From positions 30,436-94,435 of the forward strand of contig NZ_LLZG01000142.1 in the NCBI RefSeq assembly GCF_001509475.1: a DNA stretch of 64,000 bases, written 5' to 3'. Both the position numbers and the translations under genes were made by a program. Of this stretch, positions 51,401 to 59,826 are shown one piece after another. Within the stretch, counting starts at the first letter, position 1, and each line of letters begins with the position of its first letter. Source of the DNA: Streptomyces regalis. Lineage in GTDB: Bacteria > Actinomycetota > Actinomycetes > Streptomycetales > Streptomycetaceae. The notes beneath the pieces are model-generated. The model had not been told where the DNA came from. It was given only the letters and a program-made list of their open reading frames with translations, and did no database searches.

Positions 51401-54112
51401 GTGGGGCAGTTGAGTCCTCGCAGGACCCATGCGTACAAACCGCTCAGTCTCAAGAGACGTGCATGGCTGACGGTGGGAGCCGTCGTGCTGAGCGGTGCCG
51501 GCGTCGTGACGTACGCGATGGCGGATCCGTCCGCGCCGGCCGACGCCAAGCGGGACAGCCGCAAGCCGTCGGTCCACACGCTCAAGCTCAAGGACCGCGG
51601 CTCGGGCCGCCGGGGCCTGGCCAAGCGGGACACCGACCGTTTCAGCGCGGTCGTGCTGACCTGGAACGACCCCGAGGCGCAGGCCAAGGGCACGCCCGAG
51701 GTGCGCACCCGGGACATCGAGAGCGGCAAGTGGTCGGGCTGGCAGAAGGTCACGCTCGAGCCGAGCCAGGCGGACGGCGCCGAGGGCGAGCGGGCCGCTC
51801 TGCGCGGCGGTACGGAGTCGGTGTGGACCGGCGACTCCGACGGCGTCGAGGTGCGCCTCGTGAACGCGGACGGCACCGAGGTCGGCGGCCAGCCGGCCGG
51901 CATGGACGTCAAGCTGCTCGACCCGGGCACGGACCCGGAGGGCGAGGTACAGCCGGCCGCGTTCGCGGCGGAGGAGACCACGGCGCCGACGACGGAGTCC
52001 CCGGTACCGACGGAAGCGGTGACGTCGACGGAGACGGTGACGCCGACCGACTCCGTGACGCCAACGGACTCGCCCACGGACTCGCCCACGGCGACCGTCT
52101 CCGAGACACCGACCGAGTCGGCATCCCCGACCTCCTCCCCCTCCCCGACCTCCACGGTCCCCGCGCCCCGGCCCTCGACGGTCGTCAAGCCGCCGGTCAT
52201 CACGCAGGCCGAGTGGGGGGCGTCGACGGACTACGACGGCACGCCGGAGTACGGCACCGAGATCAAGGCCGCCGTCATCCACCACACCGGCGTCGACAGC
52301 GACAACGGCGTGTCCTGCGGCGAGTCCGCTGCCCGGCTGCGCACCATCCAGCAGGCGCACCTCAGCCAGGGCTGGTTCGACATCGGCTACAACTTCGTCG
52401 TCGACAGGTGCGGCCAGATATTCGAGGGCCGCAGCGGCGGCATGGACCTGCCGGTGATCGGCGCGCACGACGCCGGGTTCAACACCGACACGGTCGGCAT
52501 CTCCTACATCGGCAACTTCGAGAAGGCCACGCCCAGCCGCGCCGGCCTGGACGCGATCGCGCGGATCGTGGCCTGGAAGTTCGGGATGTACGGCATCGAC
52601 CCGACCGGCAAGGTGACGCTGACGTCCGGCGTGGCGCAGGGCTACAGCGGCAACAAGATCCCGAAGGGCACGTCGGTCACGCTGCCGCGGGTCTTCGGCC
52701 ACCGGGACACCAACTCCACGGCCTGCCCCGGCGCCAACCTCTACCCCAAGCTCAGCCGGATCGCCCAGGTCGCCAAGACCCCGGGCATCTCGCACGCCCT
52801 GCCCACCTCGGACTACAACCGTGACGGCATCACCGACCTCGTCGCCGGCACGCCCCGCGCGCTGAGCAACGGCGGCACCCTCACAGTCATCCCCGGCGGC
52901 ATGGACGGCCCGGTCACCGCCTCGAAGCGGACGCTGACGCAGAACAGCACCGGCGTCCCCGGCGGTCACGAGTCGGGCGACAACTTCGGCGCCTCGACGG
53001 CGTGGGGCGACGTCAACGGCGACGGCTACGCGGACCTGGCGATCGGTTCGCCCGGCGAGGACGACACCAGCGGCAACGCCGACCGCGGCGCGGTCACGGT
53101 CCTGTACGGCCCTGGTCTCAACTCCGGCTTCTCGTATACCACTTCGGGCGTCACGGCGGCAGGGGCGAAGCTCGGCTCCACGGTGGCCGTCGGCGACTTC
53201 AACGGCGACGGCAAGGCGGATGTGTTCGCGGCCGGCTCCGGCAAGGGCGGCAACTGGAACGCCCGGCACACCGGCGGCGCCACCAAGTACGGCACGCTGA
53301 CCTCCGCCACGGGTTCGGTGGCCTACCTGGACGCCGCGACCGGCGACTTCAACCGGGACGGCTACGCGGACGTCGCCCTGAACTACCGCGACACCGGCGG
53401 CATCGGCCGCGTGGTCCGCTTCGCGGGCTCGGCGACCGGCCTGACCAAGGTCGGCGTGATCTCCGTGAAGGGCGGCCGCTCCATCGCCGCGGGCGATGTC
53501 AACAACAACGGCTACGACGACATCGTCATCGGCCAGCCGGTGGCGTCCGAGTCGGGCGGCAGGTCCGGCGGCCAGATCACCATGGTCCCCGGCACCTCCA
53601 CCGGCTTCACCACCACCGGCATGACGACGATCCACCAGGACACGACCAACGTCCCCGGCGGCAACGAGTCCGGCGACAACTTCGGCGCCTCGGTGTCGGT
53701 CGGCGACTACAACGCCGACGGCTACGCGGACGCCCTCGCCGGCGCCCCCGGCGAGGACTTCCCCCGCAGCGGCGTCAACCAGTCCAACGCGGGCGACGCG
53801 ATCCTGGTCAAGGGCACGGCCTCCGGCCTGACCGGCACGGGCTCGGTCCTGGTCTCCCAGGACACGTCCGGCGTCGCTGGCGCGGCGGAGAGCGGCGACC
53901 TGTTCGGCTCCTCGGTGTCGCTGACGGACCTGTCCGGCTACGGCCGCGCCGACCTGACGTTCGGCGCCGAGGGCGAGGACGGCACGGACGGCATCGTGCT
54001 GTACCTCCCGAGCAACAGCACGGGCCTCGGCTACACCCAGGCGGTCATCTACAGCAAGACCACTCTGGGCACGCCGACGGACGCCCACCTGGGCCAGACG
54101 CTGACGCCGTAA
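51401..54112 (+). CDS. Secreted PGRP/amidase_2 protein with C-terminal FG-GAP (integrin-like) repeats
   Basis: A 903-residue exported wall hydrolase. An N-terminal membrane/signal helix (AWLTVGAVVLSGAGVVTYAM) is followed by a ~150-residue domain of unknown type and a Thr/Pro/Ser linker of ~65 residues. The N-acetylmuramoyl-L-alanine amidase domain follows (VITQAEWGAS; zinc His in AAVIHHTGVDSD, SQGWFDIGYNFVVDRCG, and GHRDTNSTACPG). From ~470 to the end are about seven FG-GAP/VCBS repeats with DxDxDG-type loops such as DVNGDGYADLAIGSPGED. It likely cleaves peptidoglycan stem peptides at the surface, with the propeller binding calcium and a ligand. The GTG start at 51401 is provisional. Confidence 0.88.
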   Translation: MGQLSPRRTHAYKPLSLKRRAWLTVGAVVLSGAGVVTYAMADPSAPADAKRDSRKPSVHTLKLKDRGSGRRGLAKRDTDRFSAVVLTWNDPEAQAKGTPEVRTRDIESGKWSGWQKVTLEPSQADGAEGERAALRGGTESVWTGDSDGVEVRLVNADGTEVGGQPAGMDVKLLDPGTDPEGEVQPAAFAAEETTAPTTESPVPTEAVTSTETVTPTDSVTPTDSPTDSPTATVSETPTESASPTSSPSPTSTVPAPRPSTVVKPPVITQAEWGASTDYDGTPEYGTEIKAAVIHHTGVDSDNGVSCGESAARLRTIQQAHLSQGWFDIGYNFVVDRCGQIFEGRSGGMDLPVIGAHDAGFNTDTVGISYIGNFEKATPSRAGLDAIARIVAWKFGMYGIDPTGKVTLTSGVAQGYSGNKIPKGTSVTLPRVFGHRDTNSTACPGANLYPKLSRIAQVAKTPGISHALPTSDYNRDGITDLVAGTPRALSNGGTLTVIPGGMDGPVTASKRTLTQNSTGVPGGHESGDNFGASTAWGDVNGDGYADLAIGSPGEDDTSGNADRGAVTVLYGPGLNSGFSYTTSGVTAAGAKLGSTVAVGDFNGDGKADVFAAGSGKGGNWNARHTGGATKYGTLTSATGSVAYLDAATGDFNRDGYADVALNYRDTGGIGRVVRFAGSATGLTKVGVISVKGGRSIAAGDVNNNGYDDIVIGQPVASESGGRSGGQITMVPGTSTGFTTTGMTTIHQDTTNVPGGNESGDNFGASVSVGDYNADGYADALAGAPGEDFPRSGVNQSNAGDAILVKGTASGLTGTGSVLVSQDTSGVAGAAESGDLFGSSVSLTDLSGYGRADLTFGAEGEDGTDGIVLYLPSNSTGLGYTQAVIYSKTTLGTPTDAHLGQTLTP

Positions 54113-54120
54113 CCCCCACC

Positions 54121-54177
54121 GGTCCTCCCGTCGTGCCACTCCTTCCCTCCTCCTCAGGACAGCACGACGGGAGGACC
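54121..54177. terminator. Terminator hairpin after the amidase gene
   Basis: A perfect 16-bp stem (54121-54136 with 54162-54177) starting 9 bases beyond the stop codon, with a 25-base loop. Confidence 0.8.
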
Positions 54178-54179
54178 TC

Positions 54180-54222
54180 ACTCGGCCGGGACCCCGCCCA
54201 CTGCACGGGGTCCCGGCCGAGT
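54180..54222. terminator. Second 16-bp terminator hairpin
   Basis: A perfect 16-bp stem (54180-54195 with 54207-54222) and 11-base loop, immediately after the first hairpin and before the convergent PIN-toxin stop at 54247. The tandem pair isolates both transcripts. Confidence 0.8.
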
Positions 54223-54246
54223 CATGGGCATGAACATGGGCATGCG

Positions 54247-54696
54247 TCAGACCCGGACCGGGATGACGGCCTCTCCACCAGGCAGCTGCCTCAGATACGC
54301 CGCGATGTCGTCAGGGTCGGACGTAGCGACCAGCGCTGCCCCGATCTGGAAGGCGGTGAGCGCGACGAGCCCGTCGACCGGGTCGGGCTTCTTCCGGGCC
54401 GGCAGGTCGGCCCGGCCGATCAGCTCTCCGACGCGCCGCCACTCGATCTCGGTGTAGCAGCAGACCACGGCACACTCCTTGAGCGCCCGCGCGAGACGCG
54501 CCTGACTCGCACCGCCCCGCCATGCCTGCGCCACGACAGGCGCCGGGACGACGGGGAGCCCCTTCCTCCCGAACTCGCGATGCCGGGCCACGGCCACCCC
54601 CGGCTTCTTCTCCGCCAGGGCGATCAGCATTCCCGCGTCGTAGACGACGTCACCGAACGAGCCGAGGTCCGGGCACGTCGGGCAGCCGAGGTTCAC
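54247..54696 (-). CDS. PIN-domain ribonuclease toxin (VapC-like)
   Basis: A 149-residue PIN-domain protein, predicted Mg-dependent RNase toxin of a type II pair. The acidic residues are in place: VVYDAGMLIAL near residue 17, CCYTEIEWRRVGELI (Glu) near 80, KKPDPVDGLVALTA near 103 and VATSDPDDIAAYL near 124. GTG 54696 overlaps the antitoxin stop (GTGA), the typical coupled order antitoxin then toxin. The N-terminal extension with CPTCP is unusual. Confidence 0.85.
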   Translation of the reverse strand: MNLGCPTCPDLGSFGDVVYDAGMLIALAEKKPGVAVARHREFGRKGLPVVPAPVVAQAWRGGASQARLARALKECAVVCCYTEIEWRRVGELIGRADLPARKKPDPVDGLVALTAFQIGAALVATSDPDDIAAYLRQLPGGEAVIPVRV

Positions 54697-55007
54697 GCGA
54701 CGGCACCGCGTCGACGCACGGCGGACTCGGCACGCGCAGCCGCGATCTCCGCCTGGGCCCGGGCGATCTCATCCTCGTCGACCTCGTCGTCGGGCGGCCA
54801 CACCAGCTCTTCGGCCTCGGCCTCGGCCGCCGCGATCGCGGCATCGATCTCGGCGAAGGACTCCGCGAGCCGCGCCAGCCGCACGGCCTCCTTGCGCCCC
54901 GCCATGACCAGGAACGCCGACACATCCAGGCCGTTCTCCGCCGCGACCGCCTTGATGAGTTCGGCATCACCGGGATCGAGGCTGATGGAGATGCGGGTCT
55001 TGGCCAT
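54693..55007 (-). CDS. Antitoxin-like ribbon-helix-helix protein
   Basis: A 104-residue small acidic protein. The N-terminus AKTRISISLDPGDAELIKAV with GLDVSAFLVMAGRKEAVR is a ribbon-helix-helix DNA-binding fold; residues ~50-104 form an acidic/Ala-rich helical tail that would wrap the toxin. ATG 55007 lies inside an inverted repeat that probably serves as its operator. It is followed directly by the PIN toxin gene. Confidence 0.82.
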   Translation of the reverse strand: MAKTRISISLDPGDAELIKAVAAENGLDVSAFLVMAGRKEAVRLARLAESFAEIDAAIAAAEAEAEELVWPPDDEVDEDEIARAQAEIAAARAESAVRRRGAVA

Positions 55008-55030
55008 ACGGCGAGCGTAACACGCCGTAT
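55006..55030. promoter_or_regulatory. Antitoxin operator ATACGGCG-N9-CGCCGTAT
   Basis: Perfect 8-bp inverted arms (55006-55013 and 55023-55030) separated by nine bases. It overlaps the antitoxin start codon and lies where an autorepressing RHS-type antitoxin dimer (ribbon-helix-helix) would bind. Confidence 0.6.
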
Positions 55031-55051
55031 TACGATCTGCTCCGACGCCGA

Positions 55052-56023
55052 TCACAGGACCACCTCCCCGCGAAGCGCCGCGCGCACAACCGCCGCGCCC
55101 TGTACGGCGACCTGGACACCCTCGAACCCGGCGGCCCCTTCTCCCACCGCCGCCCGCGCGCTCCGGCAGGCACGGCACAGTCGCTCGTCGGCGACCGGCC
55201 GGAAGAGCAGCGGCTGCGTATGGCGACCCTCGCACTCCCGCATCTGCGCGACACGGGGCAGCTGTGGAGCCGCGTTCTCCGGAGCGGCAACGGCGGGAGT
55301 CAGAGGCGGAGGCGGCACCTCACTCAGTACGTACCGCACCAGCCCACCAGGCCGGCGGATGACCTGCCCCCTCCCTGGCAGGGCACGACGCACGCACTCC
55401 CGAACGGCCGCCGCCGTATGCCCACGGGCGAGCCACTCCCCGGCCAGCGCGGCGAGCTGCGGGAGCATGCCGCGCGGCATGCGCAGCCGCGGATCCAAGT
55501 CGCTCAGAGATTCAACGACTTGGCGGGCCAGAGCAAGCCGCTCGAAGTCACTGGAGTCACCGGAGCCGACGGAAGCCGTGCCCGCCGGATAGAGGGGGGT
55601 GTTCTCCCGAACGGGGGCTTCTGGATGACAACCGACGGCCCGACCCTTCGGCTCACCGGCGGCCGGAGATCCGCCCACCGGAGCCGGCGCCGCCTCCTCA
55701 CCCTCCCGCACCCCCGCCGCTTCCTCCCCCGTCAACGGCACGTTCGACACGAGCTGCACGGTCGCCCACAGCCCCCGCACCCCCTGCTCCCGCCACTCGT
55801 GCAGGTAACCCTCGGCCTTCAGCTCGCGCTTCGCCCGAAGGAAGGCACACTTGCCGATCCCGGCACGCTCGGCGGTCCGCGACAGAGAGTCCCTCGCCTC
55901 GGCGGGCAACGACAACTGCCAGGTCAGCAGCCGTACGGCGTCGGAGGAGAGCCGGGGATGGCGGATGATGTCGTTCGGCACCTGGGAGAAGTGACGGGCA
56001 GGCGCGATAGCATGACGAAGCAT
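55052..56023 (-). CDS. Helix-turn-helix protein (replication/regulator type)
   Basis: A 323-residue soluble protein. Residues ~1-100 are a winged HTH of the kind seen in actinomycete plasmid or phage replication initiators and regulators: HFSQVPNDIIRHPRLSSDAV, RLLTWQLSLPAEARDSLSRT, AERAGIGKCAFLRAKRELKA. A Pro/Ala linker follows; the C-terminal half has QVVESLSDLDPRLRMPRGML and a CEGRHTQPLLF...CRACRSAR segment with Cys that could bind a metal. ATG 56023 is preceded by GAGGG. It stands between the toxin pair and the Rhs array and may be backbone; function not established. Confidence 0.72.
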   Translation of the reverse strand: MLRHAIAPARHFSQVPNDIIRHPRLSSDAVRLLTWQLSLPAEARDSLSRTAERAGIGKCAFLRAKRELKAEGYLHEWREQGVRGLWATVQLVSNVPLTGEEAAGVREGEEAAPAPVGGSPAAGEPKGRAVGCHPEAPVRENTPLYPAGTASVGSGDSSDFERLALARQVVESLSDLDPRLRMPRGMLPQLAALAGEWLARGHTAAAVRECVRRALPGRGQVIRRPGGLVRYVLSEVPPPPLTPAVAAPENAAPQLPRVAQMRECEGRHTQPLLFRPVADERLCRACRSARAAVGEGAAGFEGVQVAVQGAAVVRAALRGEVVL

Positions 56024-56169
56024 TTTCGGTGGACCCTCTATCCACTGGTGATGAAGGCCCTCTTCGCCGGGTGCAACCGGCGTCGAGGGCCGCTTCATGC
56101 CCGTACGAGACGGACCGATGAAGCAAGCTGTCGCGCCCACCGTACAGCAACTTGCGTACACGGACGGTC

Positions 56170-56871
56170 ACTTCGCGTAACGATGCCTGGTGACTGCGGC
56201 GTCTCATGCGGGAGTTGGACATGGCCACCGAGGACGATCCCGGATCGCGCTCGGCGGGCAGGCCTGCCTTGTAGTCGGGCCTCTCTTCCTTGTAAGTGCG
56301 CTTGACCGGCTTCTGGACGTCGTTCCAGCCGATTCCGTTGAGGAACACCTCGATTCCGAAGAAGACCCCCTTGGGAGCCTTCGTGGCCGTCTTGGTGCCG
56401 CCGGAGACCCAGCTCTTGACGGTGTCCCACCAGTCGTGGCCGTCGAGTTCGACCCGGCTGATCGGATTTCCGCCGGTGAAGGCGTAGCGGTTGCCGGTGT
56501 ACGGGTCCGCTCCGAGGGCCATGTCGGACAGCGCGCCGTTGTACATGTCCCGGGTGGTGAAGCGGTTCAGGCCCGGGTTGTAGTCCCGGAAGCCCATGTC
56601 GTACGTGCCGGACTTCGCGTCCCAGCGCTTGGCGTTGAAGCGGTACGGGTTGTACGCCTCCTTGGTCGGGTCGGCGGTGTCCGGCTTGTCGATGCCCGTG
56701 AACTCGGCCTCGTCGTCGTTGCCGTAGGCGGTGTAGCCGTAGGTCGCCTTCGTGTCGCCGTTGTTGTCCGTGAGGGTCTCGACGTCGGTGTGGCTGTTGT
56801 AGCCGTAGTAGCCGTCCTCCGTCGTGCCATCGCTGTTGTTCTTGACCTGCGACAGACGCTCGCCCCCCGGG
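56170..56871 (-). pseudogene. Displaced Rhs C-terminal cassette (third, decayed tip)
   Basis: About 235 codons on the minus strand repeat the end of the Rhs core seen in the intact gene: GERLSQ, DGTTEDGYYGYNSHTDVETL, KRWDAKSGTYDMGFRDYNPG, LNRFTTRDMYNGALSDMALG, NRYAFTGGNPISRVELDGH. There is no start codon or N-terminal part, so it is an orphan cassette. The tip after the core (WWDTVKSWVSGGTKTATKAP, GIEVFLNGIGWNDVQKPVKR) is short and has no nuclease motif that I recognise. Reading runs on without a clear end toward the HTH gene. No immunity gene of its own is visible. Confidence 0.8.
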
Positions 56872-56891
56872 GGAGTCCCGGGGGGCGAGCG
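56857..56891. terminator. 15-bp GC hairpin with T-tract at an Rhs junction
   Basis: A perfect 15-bp inverted repeat (56857-56871 with 56877-56891), 5-base loop, followed on the plus strand by CTTTT. One arm is the Rhs GERL codons of the third cassette, the other lies just beyond it toward the SUKH gene stop at 56924. It therefore sits exactly at the join between an orphan cassette and the preceding immunity gene and can terminate the latter. Confidence 0.7.
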
Positions 56892-56923
56892 CTTTTCACA
56901 TGCGGTGGGGGCTCAGCTACCGA

Positions 56924-57466
56924 TCAGTCGATGCGGTCGCTCAGGCCCAGCACCTGCGGGTGGTCGCTGGGGAAGTTCCTGGGCATGCCCGGCACGTCGA
57001 TGGTGCGCCCGTACACGCCGGCCAGGAACTCGACGGCACCGACCGGGAACTCCGACCAGTCGCCGTTGGCTCCGCGGACGACCACTGGCCATGCGTCCGG
57101 CTCCGCGGGGCTCGTCCTCCAGTAGAAGGAGTCCCCCGAATTGGACGCCGCCCATTCGATCAGGCCTCCCGGCTGCGGGTAGGGGACGTAGTTCTCGGTG
57201 TCGCCCATCTCGTACAGATCCTGAAGGATCTCGTCCTCCCTGCGCCCGGACACCCATGACGCCTCGGCGCCGGGTAGGGGAACGGACACCATGAGGAAGT
57301 CGTCGACGACCAGCACCGGGTACGCCTCCGCCAGAGCGCGGAAGTCCGAGGGCAGCGCCGTGCCGAAGTCCGCCTCCAGGGCGGCCCAGTCCACGCTGTG
57401 CCCGCCTGGCACGCGCCACCGTGTCATCGACGGCAGCGCGGCCTCCAGCTCTTCGACTCTCAGCAT
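56924..57466 (-). CDS. SMI1/KNR4 (SUKH)-family immunity protein
   Basis: A 180-residue soluble protein of the SUKH superfamily, the most common immunity fold of bacterial polymorphic toxin loci. The hallmark pattern is present: DWAALEADFGTALPSDFRAL near residue 27, AYPVLVVDDFLMVSVPLPG near 50, and the later GDSFYWRTSPAEPDAWPVVV near 110. ATG 57466 overlaps the stop of the preceding nuclease tip by seven bases (ATGCTGA), so it is translated directly after the toxin cassette it presumably neutralises. The gene ends shortly before the hairpin that precedes the third cassette. Confidence 0.85.
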   Translation of the reverse strand: MLRVEELEAALPSMTRWRVPGGHSVDWAALEADFGTALPSDFRALAEAYPVLVVDDFLMVSVPLPGAEASWVSGRREDEILQDLYEMGDTENYVPYPQPGGLIEWAASNSGDSFYWRTSPAEPDAWPVVVRGANGDWSEFPVGAVEFLAGVYGRTIDVPGMPRNFPSDHPQVLGLSDRID

Positions 57467-58797
57467 GTCGTCTGCCAATCCGGGCTGTTCTGGACTACGA
57501 CGTTGTCGAACAATGCTCCGTCCTCCGTGTAGGCGGACATGGTGATGCTGTCCGCATATCCCGTGGTGTGGCTGTAGTTGACCTTCGCTGTGTACATGAC
57601 CCACTTCCCAGCCGCGAGCTTCTTCTCCATCTGTATCTCGCAACGCCGCATGCCGCTCTTGTTCATGCGCGAGAACCCGGTGAACAGGTTCTCGTTCACC
57701 CAGTCGCCGCCCACCTTGTCGCCGACGATGTGTGTGCGGTCGAAGATGAAACCGCCGCTCTTGGTCTTGTTCTGCGCGGGGTCCGGGAATCCGTACACGT
57801 CCACCTTGCCGGTGTCCCTGTCCGCGAGCGGGGCCTTGAGGTCGCTCGGGCAGATCAGCGCGGTGGCCCCTTGAGCGCGGCCCTCCCCGTCCAGCGTCTG
57901 GTACGTCTGGTACTGGAAGCGGGACGACTTCGGCTCGGAATCGCACCGCTGCTCGTTGTCCGCGTCCGAGCCCCCGGGAGGCCGTGGCCCGCGCGGCTGT
58001 CAGGTCGGACCCGGCTCCGGCTCCTCGGCGGCGTCGTCGTCGGTCGCGTCGTCGATGGCATCGTCGATCGTGTCGATGGCATCGACGACGGCGACGGTCA
58101 CGGCTGACGCCGCGACCACGGCCGCGACCACGACGACCGCGACCGCTGCCACAGGCGCCAGCGCGGCAAGGAAGGCGAGGTGGCCATCCAATTCGATGAA
58201 GCTGGCGGGGTTGCTGCCGATGAAGGAGTAGCGGTTACCGGTGTATGGGTCCATGCCGAGGTTCATGTCGGCGAGGGCACCGGTGTACATGTCCCGGGTG
58301 GTGAAGCGGTTCAGGCCCGGGCTGTAGTCACGGAAGCCCATGTCGTGCGTACCGGACTGGGCGTCCCAGCGCTTGGCATTGAACCGGTAGGGGTTGTAGT
58401 CCTCCTTGGTCGGGTCGGCCGCGTCGGGCTTGTCGATGCCGGTGAACCCCGACGTGTCGTCGCCGCCGTAGGCGGTGTAGCCGAGGAACAGCTGGAGCTT
58501 GGCCGCGTTGCCCTGGGTGAAGGCGAACGAGCCGAGGCTCACCCAGGTGCCAGCACCCGTGCTCTGTTCCCGGACGACGTCCGTGGTCGAACCGTCGGAC
58601 TTGGTGACGGTGTACTTGGCGGCCGTCGCGGCGCCGGTGACCTGCGGGTACTTCACATAGGCCGTGTACGTGCCGGCCTTGGGGATGTTGAGCGTCCAGG
58701 TGAACGCGTCGGGGTCCCGGTTCCGGCGGCGTGGACCTGGTGGTCGTAGCCCTGCTGGCCGGTCAGGTCGCCCTTCGTCCAGGTGCCGGTCGACTAG
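57460..58797 (-). pseudogene. Displaced Rhs cassette with non-specific nuclease tip, interrupted by UGA
   Basis: An orphan Rhs fragment. It begins inside the golvesin-like insert domain (FTWTLNIPKAGTYTAYVKYP) and jumps by internal deletion to the last core part (YNPYRFNAKRWDAQSGTHDM, RFTTRDMYTGALADMNLGMD). A hydrophobic Ala/Val stretch follows, then an Asp-rich linker. At 58000-58002 an in-frame TGA stops the reading; the same frame then continues for 180 codons. That tip has GGFIFDRTHIVGDKVGGDW and NENLFTGFSRMNKSGMRR, the pattern of DNA/RNA non-specific endonucleases (NS_2 type), and ends at 57460. A short frame disturbance also occurs near the upstream end, by the transposase junction. Confidence 0.82.
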
Positions 58798-58985
58798 GAC
58801 CAGCCGGTGCTTCGCGTCGGCACCCATCGCCCGCTTCCGCGGCCTGGACGCGAGCTTGGCCTGGTGCCGTTCGTACCACAACGGGCCGATGCCGGCTACG
58901 AGTTCAGCGATCACATCGGCTGACAGGCCGGTGATCCTCCGGTCGTTGATGATCGCTGCACGAGCCTCGTTCCCCACCCACGACC
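58798..58985 (-). mobile_element. Transposase N-terminal remnant
   Basis: About 60 codons resemble the N-terminus of an IS5-like Streptomyces transposase: EARAAIINDRRITGLSADVI, AELVAGIGPLWYERHQAKLA, RPRKRAMGADAKHRLVLVDR. The reading then passes straight into Rhs DNA at a CTAG (58795-58798), where the homology to Rhs begins. The catalytic DDE part is missing, so the copy is dead. The insertion probably cut the 5' part off the second Rhs cassette. The 58986-59126 stretch upstream has no gene. Confidence 0.65.
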
Positions 58986-59126
58986 ATGATCGACGATCAA
59001 GAGCTCGACGCCTCACTGCCTACCGTGCACGAGCTCGTTGGGAGTCCCACGACGACGGCGACCCCCGCGCGTCCGGAGGAACCGGAGCACGGGGGTCGCA
59101 CGGCCGGGTGGGTCAGGGGTTCCGGC

Positions 59127-59729
59127 TCAGGGGATGTCCCAGTGGGACGTTCCCGCGTACCGGGCGGCCGAGGGAAGCTCCACCGTCGCCAGCGGCTCGG
59201 TGAAGAGAGAAGGGCGAACCGGCGCTCCCATGACACTCTCTGCAAGGGCGAGGACGTTCGGCCCCCACTGGCCCTCCTCGGTGAACAGTCCCTCGCTCCA
59301 GGCCACGTCCCAGCGAGGGTCCTCGGGGCGCAGGGACTCGACCACCCCGTGCGGCTCCGCGTACACGACCAGGTCGCCGTCGACGGCGTAGTGGACGCTG
59401 TCGGCACCGTTCACGTCGAAACGCACACTGAAAGCGCGGCCGCCCCGGGACAGGTCGCGCAGCACACCGGGCACCGCCGTGACATATCCGATGCTCTCGA
59501 CCGTGCAGGAAATTCCCGCCGTTCGCCCCACGCCGACGAATTCGCGCTCGCCGGACGCCGCCAAATCGACGGTCTCGCGGACCGTCATGCTTCTCGCCGT
59601 CGCGGGATCCGCGCCCAGACGCCTGATCACCTCGTCCGGGTCGATGCCCTCGACCAGGCAGATCGTGGGGACGACGTAATCCTCCTCGAGTTCGGCGACC
59701 CAGGAGAAATCTCCACCCTGACCTGTCAT
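59127..59729 (-). CDS. DUF6461-like candidate immunity protein for the Rhs nuclease
   Basis: A 200-residue soluble protein. DFSWVAELEEDYVVPTICLV and EGIDPDEVIRRLGADP near the N-terminus resemble the DUF6461 pattern of single-domain actinomycete proteins; the rest has beta-rich segments (GRAFSVRFDVNGADSVHYAV, DGDLVVYAEPHGVVESLRPE). ATG 59729 follows GAGG. It is the first gene after the intact Rhs toxin (97 bases downstream, with a hairpin between). This is the standard place for the cognate immunity gene, here against the NucA/NucB-like tip. Immunity function is inferred from position. Confidence 0.72.
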   Translation of the reverse strand: MTGQGGDFSWVAELEEDYVVPTICLVEGIDPDEVIRRLGADPATARSMTVRETVDLAASGEREFVGVGRTAGISCTVESIGYVTAVPGVLRDLSRGGRAFSVRFDVNGADSVHYAVDGDLVVYAEPHGVVESLRPEDPRWDVAWSEGLFTEEGQWGPNVLALAESVMGAPVRPSLFTEPLATVELPSAARYAGTSHWDIP

Positions 59730-59751
59730 TGCAACCTCGCGATGAATATGA

Positions 59752-59790
59752 GAACGGGTCCGCAGGAGGTGTGACTCTACGGACCCGTTC
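59752..59790. terminator. Hairpin between the Rhs toxin and its candidate immunity gene
   Basis: A perfect 11-bp inverted repeat (GAACGGGTCCG / CGGACCCGTTC) with a 17-base loop in the 97-base gap. It may act as an attenuator, partly separating toxin and immunity transcription. Confidence 0.6.
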
Positions 59791-59826
59791 AAGGCGAGTC
59801 AATCAGTGATCAGAACGGCCCGCCGG

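Noticed and set aside
51395-54181. A 928-codon minus-strand open frame across the amidase/FG-GAP gene
   Set aside because: The plus strand encodes a clear signal peptide, amidase and FG-GAP repeats; the antisense frame is low-complexity Arg/Ala/Gly/Val.
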